A stretch of 6,527 nt of DNA from Pseudodesulfovibrio sp. (GTDB lineage Bacteria; Desulfobacterota; Desulfovibrionia; Desulfovibrionales; Desulfovibrionaceae). Shown in pieces: positions 1-5,362 of the stretch; within the stretch, counting starts at the first letter, position 1, and each line of letters starts with the position of its first letter. The notes beneath the pieces were generated by a model. That model ran no database searches. It saw only the letters and a program-made list of their open reading frames with translations, and was not told the origin of the DNA. The stretch covers positions 1 to 6,527 of the forward strand of contig JAFLJW010000206.1 in NCBI GenBank assembly GCA_022712815.1, in the 5' to 3' direction. A program made the translations under genes and the position numbers.

Positions 1-8
1 GGCAAACA

Positions 9-1076
9 ATGGAAACGGTCTGCGCAAAAGATTCAGCACCTCTTCCCCATGGATCTGTCGATGCCTTGCAAGAACTGATTGCCCAAGGCCACGACACCGA
101 CTCTCACGTGATCGTATACAATTTCAGATGGCTTACCCCACTCCCCGCTCTCGTGCGACAGCTTGTCGACGAAAAAATACTCGAAACCCAGGCCCCCACC
201 ATCTCCGCGGCACCACCGGTTGATCATCCCTGCCAACTAAAGATCGATTATCTCTTACGCGCCAGCGGCAGAATATTCATGATTGAAAACAAAGCTCCAC
301 TGACCGATGCTTTGCCCAACAATTGGAACACCACCTCCCCATTCCCGTTCGACTGGAGTCATTGGAATATCTCTCCCAACCAGCCCGCGCTGTATGTCAA
401 GGCAGAGGGACGTGGTTTTCAACGGATTTCCCGGGAAAAACTGCTTCCTGACACATCTGCTCTCTGTTGGCTTTTCGTCGATGCAAACACTGCACGACTG
501 GCCGTTCCGCCTACTTTTTCGGAACGATACAAGACACACATCCTTGGCGTGGGTGTTCTCGGCAGCCAATCAGAGCCGATTATTCTTGCACAGGACGACG
601 ATGGGATCACTGTTCACCTGCCAAGGGGCACAACCGTGCAGGGCGACTTGGTGAACTTGGTTCCGATCGATCACGAAGCCTCGCTTTTCATGTGCAAGGC
701 GGCACAGGATAATACCTACCGACTCCAAGGCCGAATTCAAAACTTGGCCGGAAGCTGCTTCTATTATCTGCTTGATGTCGCCGATGGCCCATGTGACATA
801 GTCGAGCCGCTTCATTGCGAAGATCTGTGGCTATACAACCCACACACTATGAGGATTTTTTCAAGACAAACAGGGAAAATGATACACGGTAGACAGGCCT
901 TTCCAGAGGTTCTCCAGGTCAAAGGAGCTATTGCCCGAGGCCGTATTTCGGAAATGATTGACCTCAAGTCGTTGCTCCAGAACGGCGAAGTCAAAAAAAC
1001 GACAGCTGAGAAAGACTCCTTCCTGTTGGTCCACAGCCCGCTGGACCTGCTTCATTCAAATGTCATTGACCAGTAA
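9..1076 (+). CDS. Hypothetical protein, 355 residues, family not recognised
   Basis: I do not recognise this protein and assign no function. It has no N-terminal signal peptide and no hydrophobic stretch long enough for a membrane helix, so it is probably cytoplasmic. Residues about 15-60 look helical. Residues 75-95 (IDYLLRASGRIFMIENK) and 120-260 alternate short hydrophobic strands with charged turns, suggesting a mainly beta or alpha/beta fold. A Trp/Pro/Asn-rich segment at about residues 102-126 is the most distinctive part. Cysteines are scattered (5, 75, 153, 229, 250, 262, 270) and form no metal-binding motif. The ATG at 9 is the first start visible, but only eight bases precede it, no ribosome binding site can be seen, and the frame stays open to the window edge. 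The true start could lie upstream, or inside at TTG 66 or GTG 108. A 333-base gap follows it, so it may end a separate upstream operon. Coding status rests on the long uninterrupted frame and protein-like composition. Confidence 0.8.
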   Translation: METVCAKDSAPLPHGSVDALQELIAQGHDTDSHVIVYNFRWLTPLPALVRQLVDEKILETQAPTISAAPPVDHPCQLKIDYLLRASGRIFMIENKAPLTDALPNNWNTTSPFPFDWSHWNISPNQPALYVKAEGRGFQRISREKLLPDTSALCWLFVDANTARLAVPPTFSERYKTHILGVGVLGSQSEPIILAQDDDGITVHLPRGTTVQGDLVNLVPIDHEASLFMCKAAQDNTYRLQGRIQNLAGSCFYYLLDVADGPCDIVEPLHCEDLWLYNPHTMRIFSRQTGKMIHGRQAFPEVLQVKGAIARGRISEMIDLKSLLQNGEVKKTTAEKDSFLLVHSPLDLLHSNVIDQ

Positions 1077-1133
1077 ACCCGGAAATCTGCCCCTTTCAAA
1101 GGCTCATGTCACAACCTTCAACTTGCTCTCTTT

Positions 1134-1148
1134 ATTCACAGGGTGAAT
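1134..1148. repeat. 15-base interrupted palindrome, operator-like
   Basis: ATTCAC and GTGAAT are perfect inverted arms of 6 bases around a 3-base centre (AGG). Size and symmetry fit the half-sites of a dimeric helix-turn-helix repressor, and a 3-base loop would also allow a small hairpin. It sits about 270 bases before the propeller gene and 58 bases after the upstream stop. No regulator gene is in the window to pair with it, and a 6+6 palindrome in AT-rich DNA can arise by chance. Confidence 0.3.
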
Positions 1149-1222
1149 GAATTAGATTCGTACTGAATTAAGGTAGTTACAAAGATTAAAAAATCACAGA
1201 ACCTTGTCGGTTCGGTGGTAAC

Positions 1223-1248
1223 GGCAAACTCCCCCTAAACAGTTTGCC
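1223..1248. repeat. Perfect 8-bp inverted repeat with 10-base loop
   Basis: GGCAAACT at 1223-1230 is the exact reverse complement of AGTTTGCC at 1241-1248, with a C-rich loop between them. A further pair, TCGGTT at 1207-1212 and AACCGA at 1255-1260, could close an outer stem around it, separated by an internal loop. On the + strand the stem is followed by AAAAAT and on the - strand by GTTACC, so neither side has the T-run of an intrinsic terminator. It could be a leader RNA hairpin or a protein-binding site. Confidence 0.5.
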
Positions 1249-1298
1249 AAAAATAACCGATAAAGATATCCAGATTACGAGAGTATCAATTCCTCCGT

Positions 1299-1321
1299 GA
1301 GCACCATTCAACCGGTGTCTC
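1299..1321. repeat. Imperfect inverted repeat with one bulge
   Basis: GAGCACC at 1299-1305 can pair with GGTG and CTC at 1314-1321, with one bulged T at 1318 and an 8-base loop. No T-run follows. It lies between the 8-bp repeat at 1223-1248 and the one at 1335-1365, making three successive possible hairpins in about 140 bases. Confidence 0.3.
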
Positions 1322-1330
1322 GGCTCCTTA

Positions 1331-1359
1331 TGGACTGCAAATTTTTCTTGGAATATTCT
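1331..1359 (+). promoter_or_regulatory. Candidate sigma70-type promoter for the propeller gene
   Basis: TGGACT at 1331-1336 matches 4 of 6 positions of TTGACA, and TATTCT at 1354-1359 matches 4 of 6 of TATAAT, keeping the key second A and final T. The spacing is 17 bases. Transcription would begin near 1366 and give a leader of about 56 bases before the ATG at 1422. The score is modest and similar matches arise by chance in AT-rich DNA. Position and spacing are its main support. Confidence 0.3.
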
Positions 1360-1365
1360 TTGCAG
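1335..1365. repeat. Perfect 7-bp inverted repeat with 17-base loop
   Basis: CTGCAAA at 1335-1341 is the exact reverse complement of TTTGCAG at 1359-1365. The loop contains the self-complementary GAATATTC at 1351-1358. The arms overlap the edges of the candidate promoter at 1331-1359, so as DNA this could be an operator whose half-sites flank the -10 region. Arm centres are 24 bases apart, close to two helical turns. Confidence 0.4.
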
Positions 1366-1404
1366 ACATAACGAAAAGGGTCATTAACACTCTAGCCGCT
1401 TGTC

Positions 1405-1409
1405 AAGGA
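1405..1409 (+). promoter_or_regulatory. Ribosome binding site of the propeller gene
   Basis: AAGGA is the only Shine-Dalgarno-like match near this start. It lies 12 bases before ATG 1422, longer than ideal, and directly abuts TTG 1410 and nearly touches TTG 1413, which is too close for either TTG to be used. This favours ATG 1422 as the start. Confidence 0.45.
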
Positions 1410-1421
1410 TTGTTGTCAGAC

Positions 1422-2657
1422 ATGAATCGTTTAGTAAATAATCGTTCCCCCCAGCCCTCACAAGATAGAGGCATGATTGAACTCCGAAGCATCGAAAAGC
1501 TTGAGGATATGATACTCCTTGATGAACAAATCTTTGAACAAAAAATGGCGATCAGGCAGTATATCGAAGCCTTCCGGGACACGGAAACTTCGCCATCGGC
1601 TAGGCATATCTTTTGGCAAATGGCTTCGGGGAAAGCACTCAACAAGGGCGTCCTGAAACTGCATGCCACCATCTCTGCGGCTCTACCTCAGTTACAGGAT
1701 TTGACGGAAAGAAGTCGTGTTTGCGGCGAGTTGCAAACATGCACTGCTGCCATCAAGTACGCCTTGATGGTCGCTCCCACAGACGGACACTGGCAGCGTA
1801 GTGCCAAGAAATGCGGCATTACCAACCTGCCTACAGTTGAATATCGCAACACCTTGGGAACAAACCGTTTTAACTACCCCCATGACGTAGCGGTTGCTGG
1901 CAGCACTATTTTTGTCTCGGACGAATCAAAATGCCTGAAAATGCTGAGCCTGGATGGGAAATCTCTTGGTTTAGTTTCAGGTATAAATTCTCCAAGCGGT
2001 CTGTATAAGACGAATCTCGGGATTTGGGCCTGCAACAGGGCGGAAAGGACGCTCCTCCTCTTGAACGGCTCCGGGAAAATCCTCAAGACCATCGAACTGC
2101 CCGACGAAACAAACGCTGACGAGACAAGACTCTTTCCCAACGTCGCCATACCGTGGAATGGTGGGTTTTCACTCTTATTGTCCAATCAGGACAAAGGAAA
2201 ACAAAGGCTGGCCTTTCTCAAAAATGGCGTAATGACAAAGACCGATATACGCACAGGGTTCGACCAAGTGAACGACATTGCCGTGTATAATGGGCGCTTG
2301 ACGGCAATGGGCCGTACACCAACATCCCTGCTGGTGGATATAGACAAAAACAATCCGACTTTAATGCTTCCCGATTTGCTCAACCAGAACACCACGCGCA
2401 TGACCTGCGATCACAGTGGCGGATACCTGACCAATGGCAATTATCTGGTTCGATTCGACCACAACGGCGTTCATCAGTTCTGGCTGAACCTAAACGATTT
2501 CGGGCCGGAAGGAGAGGCGGCTCTCTTCGACGTCTGCACTCTCGCCAAGGGACGTGACGAGTTGGTCCTGGTCACTGATGTCCGCAAACGATGCATTCAT
2601 GTCCTGCAAGTCAACAATGTTCGCAACCATGCATCTAACCAGGGAAAGCGGGCCTAA
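1422..2657 (+). CDS. NHL-like beta-propeller protein with helical N-terminal domain
   Basis: The 411-residue protein has two parts. Residues about 18-125 look helical, with charged and leucine-rich stretches (for example IEKLEDMILLDEQIFEQK), and could form a coiled-coil or bundle. Residues about 150-397 carry roughly six repeats of about 30-40 residues with the NHL/SMP-30-like pattern of a hydrophobic 'D-VAV' strand, a loop, an 'IFVSD' strand and then a 'LSLDGK' turn. Examples are NYPHDVAVAGSTIFVSDES at 151-169, INSPSGLYKTNLGIWACN at 188-205 and LVLVTDVRKRCIHVLQV at 381-397. NHL propellers are known mostly as binding platforms, so a scaffold or ligand-binding role is inferred. No signal peptide or membrane helix is visible, which suggests a cytoplasmic location; many bacterial NHL proteins are exported. 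The frame also extends upstream to TTG 1410, but ATG 1422 is preferred from AAGGA at 1405-1409. It precedes the TPR gene by 84 bases. Confidence 0.8.
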   Translation: MNRLVNNRSPQPSQDRGMIELRSIEKLEDMILLDEQIFEQKMAIRQYIEAFRDTETSPSARHIFWQMASGKALNKGVLKLHATISAALPQLQDLTERSRVCGELQTCTAAIKYALMVAPTDGHWQRSAKKCGITNLPTVEYRNTLGTNRFNYPHDVAVAGSTIFVSDESKCLKMLSLDGKSLGLVSGINSPSGLYKTNLGIWACNRAERTLLLLNGSGKILKTIELPDETNADETRLFPNVAIPWNGGFSLLLSNQDKGKQRLAFLKNGVMTKTDIRTGFDQVNDIAVYNGRLTAMGRTPTSLLVDIDKNNPTLMLPDLLNQNTTRMTCDHSGGYLTNGNYLVRFDHNGVHQFWLNLNDFGPEGEAALFDVCTLAKGRDELVLVTDVRKRCIHVLQVNNVRNHASNQGKRA

Positions 2658-2687
2658 TTGGCCAGATGATACTCACTTTTATATAAA
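2658..2687 (+). promoter_or_regulatory. Candidate internal promoter before the TPR gene
   Basis: TTGGCC at 2658-2663 (4 of 6 to TTGACA) and TATAAA at 2682-2687 (5 of 6 to TATAAT) are separated by 18 bases. The -10 lies within a perfect 10-base palindrome, TTTATATAAA, at 2678-2687. It could start a separate transcript for the TPR/radical SAM/methyltransferase genes or boost them within a longer operon. Confidence 0.35.
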
Positions 2688-2704
2688 CAGAAGAAAAATC
2701 TGCA

Positions 2705-2713
2705 TGATATTAT
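2705..2713 (+). promoter_or_regulatory. Candidate extended -10 element
   Basis: TGATATTAT combines an upstream TG with TATTAT, which matches 5 of 6 positions of TATAAT. Extended -10 promoters can work without a good -35, and none is visible at the right distance. A transcript would start near 2720, leaving a leader of about 22 bases that contains the strong ribosome binding site. It competes with the candidate at 2658-2687. Confidence 0.3.
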
Positions 2714-2731
2714 TGCCTTTCTACGAATAAC

Positions 2732-2736
2732 AGGAG
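2732..2736 (+). promoter_or_regulatory. Strong ribosome binding site of the TPR gene
   Basis: AGGAG sits 5 bases before ATG 2742, followed by an A-rich spacer. It is the best Shine-Dalgarno match in the window and fixes the start of the TPR/glycosyltransferase-like gene. Confidence 0.75.
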
Positions 2737-2741
2737 AAAAA

Positions 2742-4196
2742 ATGGACAGTCTTGGGAAAAAAATAACCACTACTCACAAAAAAGCCACGAGCCTTCTCCT
2801 TGCTCGCAACTTTTCCGAGGCGGATACAGTATTGTCCGGCTTGACCGACAAATACCCGTTTTACTCTCCCGCATGGGACTTAAGAGCATTCATTCGTGTA
2901 GCAAAATCCGATATAGAGGGAGCTCTTGAGATGACCAGACGCGCCCTTGATTACTATCAGGACTCTCCTGACCAGCTGTGCAATCACGCGGGAATGCTCG
3001 CCATGGCCGACCGACCGGAAGAGGCCGAAGCTCTGTTCAAACAGGCCTTGAAAGCCCAGGCAGACCACCGGAAAACTCTTGATGGTCTTGACCGGATAAC
3101 CAATGGAAAAGGTTTCGCTGGTCCCGGAGGCTGGTTCGATATGAATGGGTTGCTTGAATGCCTTGGGGTTTCTGCAAAACCGACAGACGATCTCAACTTC
3201 ATGCTGCCCATCGTGGTTTGGGGAAATGATTTTATCCATGCATTCATGGAATATTCGATTCGGTTCCATCTGGCTCCAGGCAATCTTCCCTTCTTGAAAG
3301 AGAAGGCTCGTGTCAAATATACCATTTATACGACAAGAGCCGACGCGCCCAAACTCACTGCATACCCCACCTGGAAGCTCTTGGGTAAACTCGCAGAACT
3401 CGAACTTGTCCTGATCGAAGACATCTATTCCGGGAAGCGGGAAGGGTTCAGCAAATATGATTGCGCACTTGCCTGCCATCAGGATTCAATCTCCAAGGCA
3501 CGGAAAGAGAACTCTCTGCTTATTTTGGTTACCCCGGACACCATTCTCGCCGACGGCTGCCTGAAGGGCTTGTACGGACTTGCCCGTCAAGGGAAAAAAT
3601 ATGTATATGACGGGGCCCTCCGAACCAGCAAAGAACCTTTTCTGAAGCATGCTAAGCAACTGGTAGATGCAAAAGGGGCCATCACCATGACCGCCCGGGA
3701 AATGGTCTCTCTCACCGGATCGATGATTCACGACGCTTCCAAGGCCACTTTTTGGGATGCCGAGACAATCAACACATGGCCAAGCGTTCTGCTGTGGAAA
3801 GCAGAAAACGGCACTTTGCTCCAGTACTGCTTTCATATGCATCCCCTGCTCATAACTCCCACGGATATTCCGCAGGACATTCAAATATCCCTTGATGGCG
3901 ACGCGGCTCAGTCTTTCATGCGCGACTATCGCCTGGACGACCTTCATGTGGTGGAAGACAGCAACGAACTCTATTACACAGAAGTGACCGCGCAAGACGA
4001 ACACCCCAACAGACTTACTCCCGGTCGGTTTGATATTCCCACTGTTGCCAAGTGGAGCAAACACCACACGAACTCTTTCAACCGTCTTTTCGGTGCCCAC
4101 TGCGTCAAGCACCACAGCAATGCCCTTGACGCCAAAACAGAACAAATCATGTCGGAATCCACTGCAATCATAGCGGAAATATTATGTCGGGAATAA
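2742..4196 (+). CDS. TPR-repeat protein with C-terminal glycosyltransferase-like domain
   Basis: The 484-residue protein begins with about three TPR-like helix pairs at residues 8-120. The clearest reads AGMLAMADRPEEAEALFKQA at 83-102, with the small-residue and 'A-ALF-QAL' pattern of TPRs. Residues about 150-375 look like a GT-A-type nucleotide-sugar fold. They include a first strand LPIVVWGNDF (155-164), KYTIYTTRAD (192-201), a central 'VTPDTILADG' (263-272) where the sugar-nucleotide acidic motif would be expected, then LYGLARQGKKYVYDG (277-291) and FHMHPLLITP (364-373). The tail at about 437-458 is rich in histidine (HH 441-442, H453, HH 457-458). TPRs usually bind partner proteins, so this may act on a protein or bring in the neighbouring enzymes. 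No signal peptide or membrane helix is seen. It overlaps the radical SAM gene by 13 bases. The TPR part is fairly secure; catalytic glycosyltransferase activity is inference, as no textbook DxD is obvious. Confidence 0.85.
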   Translation: MDSLGKKITTTHKKATSLLLARNFSEADTVLSGLTDKYPFYSPAWDLRAFIRVAKSDIEGALEMTRRALDYYQDSPDQLCNHAGMLAMADRPEEAEALFKQALKAQADHRKTLDGLDRITNGKGFAGPGGWFDMNGLLECLGVSAKPTDDLNFMLPIVVWGNDFIHAFMEYSIRFHLAPGNLPFLKEKARVKYTIYTTRADAPKLTAYPTWKLLGKLAELELVLIEDIYSGKREGFSKYDCALACHQDSISKARKENSLLILVTPDTILADGCLKGLYGLARQGKKYVYDGALRTSKEPFLKHAKQLVDAKGAITMTAREMVSLTGSMIHDASKATFWDAETINTWPSVLLWKAENGTLLQYCFHMHPLLITPTDIPQDIQISLDGDAAQSFMRDYRLDDLHVVEDSNELYYTEVTAQDEHPNRLTPGRFDIPTVAKWSKHHTNSFNRLFGAHCVKHHSNALDAKTEQIMSESTAIIAEILCRE

Positions 4197-5356
4197 AAGA
4201 CTCCCTCGCCCCCTTACTGGAACCGTTCAAGCCGCTCAAACAGCTCGCTTTTCTCTTTACATCGAGTTGCAACCTGCGTTGCGTGTACTGCCCGCAATCG
4301 CTGCATCCTGAAAATCATGATGCTTCACCATGGCTTATACGGCATATTCTAGATTTTGTCAGAGATACTGGTATCCAAAAGGTAACCCTGGGGTTTTATG
4401 GAGACACATTGTGTTACAAAGGCTGGGAAACATACACCACTGAATTGCTCGATATGGGAGTTGACCTCAACCTCTGCTCCAACTTCAATCATCGTCTGAG
4501 CGAAAATGAAATACTCACATTAAGCCGATTCAAGGAAATTCAATACAGCATCGATACTATTGACCGGGATGTTTTCAAGGCCATTCGTCCGCCAGCTGAT
4601 ATCCGCACTATTTTGCACAATCTGGTACTCATCAATTCAAAAGCCATATGTAACAACACTCCAAAGCCCAAAACGATTTGGAACTGCACCTTGACGAACA
4701 AGGTGACCTCGGGCCTTGAAGCCTTGGTCGGCTCCGCCATACACCTCGGTGTATCACGAATCGTTTTCAATGAACTGGTCAGATTTCAGGAAGCGTCCGG
4801 TGGAGTCAAAAGCATATTTGAGTTAGAAGGGACTGAATTCATAGAGGCCCTTGAGCATCTTGAGAAAGCACAAGACCTGGCTACGGATGCAGGGATTGAA
4901 ATCAAGTTTTCTTTACAGTACTGGGATAAGCTGGTTGAAATAAAAAAGGAGATGGAGCGGGAACAAACCTCTGGCGACTCCGTTACCAAGCTAAACCGGG
5001 TCAACCCTCTGCAAGCCATTCAAGGGACCGCAGATTTCCATGCCGAAAGAACGGAATCGAACCTGCTACCGAACCAGACCCGGATGTGTCCGGAGCCATG
5101 GTCAAACATATTCATCTCCGCCGAAGGCGATATCTTTTCCTGTTGTGTACGAGGGCAATCCCTGGGTCGTATCACTCAGAATCATGGTATTGGGGAAATT
5201 TTGAGAAACGCCAGCTACCGAGACCTCAGAAGGCAATTGCTGACCGGTAACGTGACAGATAAATCTTGCAAGGAATGCCCTCTGTTGCCAGCCGGTGACA
5301 TTGAACCATTTGTCCAAAGCATTCGCCAAGGATACCAGACAATTCCTAAAGGATAA
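4184..5356 (+). CDS. Radical SAM/SPASM domain enzyme
   Basis: Residues 29-36 (CNLRCVYC) are the CX3CX2C motif that binds the radical SAM [4Fe-4S] cluster, using Cys29, Cys33 and Cys36, with the aromatic residue typical before the last Cys. A TIM-barrel core follows: LGFYGDTL (69-76) where the GGEP SAM-binding motif is expected, then YSIDTIDRDVFKAIR (121-135), which fits the usual 'SIDG' strand and helix. A C-terminal SPASM-like region has Cys302 (MCPEPW), the GDIFSCC pair Cys320/321 and CKEC Cys362/365, probable ligands of an auxiliary Fe-S cluster. SPASM enzymes are known to mature peptides and proteins or to modify sugars and other small molecules; this sequence does not say which. Length, 390 residues, is usual. 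The start overlaps the previous gene by 13 bases with a weak GCGGAA at 4173-4178, implying translational coupling. Family assignment is firm, substrate unknown. Confidence 0.95.
   Translation: MSGIKDSLAPLLEPFKPLKQLAFLFTSSCNLRCVYCPQSLHPENHDASPWLIRHILDFVRDTGIQKVTLGFYGDTLCYKGWETYTTELLDMGVDLNLCSNFNHRLSENEILTLSRFKEIQYSIDTIDRDVFKAIRPPADIRTILHNLVLINSKAICNNTPKPKTIWNCTLTNKVTSGLEALVGSAIHLGVSRIVFNELVRFQEASGGVKSIFELEGTEFIEALEHLEKAQDLATDAGIEIKFSLQYWDKLVEIKKEMEREQTSGDSVTKLNRVNPLQAIQGTADFHAERTESNLLPNQTRMCPEPWSNIFISAEGDIFSCCVRGQSLGRITQNHGIGEILRNASYRDLRRQLLTGNVTDKSCKECPLLPAGDIEPFVQSIRQGYQTIPKG
5348..5353 (+). promoter_or_regulatory. Ribosome binding site inside the radical SAM gene end
   Basis: AAAGGA lies 9 bases before ATG 5363 and overlaps the last codons of the radical SAM gene, whose stop is at 5354-5356. 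It supports this start for the methyltransferase and coupled translation. Confidence 0.65.
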
Positions 5357-5362
5357 CGGGAC

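Larger units (their letters stand above)
1077..1409. other. Intergenic region with several inverted repeats
   Basis: This 333-base gap contains no convincing gene. It is AT-rich around 1131-1200. It holds a 15-base palindrome at 1134-1148, three stem-loop-capable inverted repeats (1223-1248, 1299-1321, 1335-1365) and a weak promoter candidate ending near 1359. A short CCTTT/AAAGG palindrome at 1092-1102 lies just after the stop of the upstream gene. None of the stems is followed by a run of T on either strand, so I see no canonical rho-independent terminator for the upstream gene. The density of dyads suggests a regulatory leader or protein-binding region for the downstream operon, which is inference. 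No tRNA-like or known riboswitch signature was recognised. Confidence 0.6.

Noticed and set aside
1101..1126. Sigma54-type promoter suggested by GG and TTGC elements
   Set aside because: The spacing between GG and GC does not fit the -24/-12 arrangement, and the -24 core TGGCAC is absent.
1106..1150. 14-codon ORF (MSQPSTC...) with AAAGG 3 bases before its ATG
   Set aside because: Spacing is too short, the peptide has no run of a single regulatory amino acid as in attenuator leaders, and it is not followed by a terminator.
1223..1248. Stem-loop as a rho-independent terminator of the first gene
   Set aside because: No T-run follows the stem on either strand and it lies about 150 bases after the stop.
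1311..1321. 11-base direct repeat ACCGGTGTCTC shared with 5410-5420
   Set aside because: One copy lies within the methyltransferase coding sequence; a single 11-base match in 6.5 kb with no further flanking identity is most simply chance.
1330..1371. 13-codon ORF starting ATG GAC TGC
   Set aside because: No ribosome binding site, very short, and it coincides with the inverted repeat and candidate promoter; not credible as a gene.
2651..2663. GGCC-TAATT-GGCC repeat at the end of the propeller gene as a terminator
   Set aside because: The stem is only 4 bp, and no T-run follows directly.
2880..4145. Long minus-strand open frames of about 200 residues opposite the TPR gene
   Set aside because: They are antisense to a clearly protein-like gene with a strong ribosome binding site, and their translations show no domain pattern.
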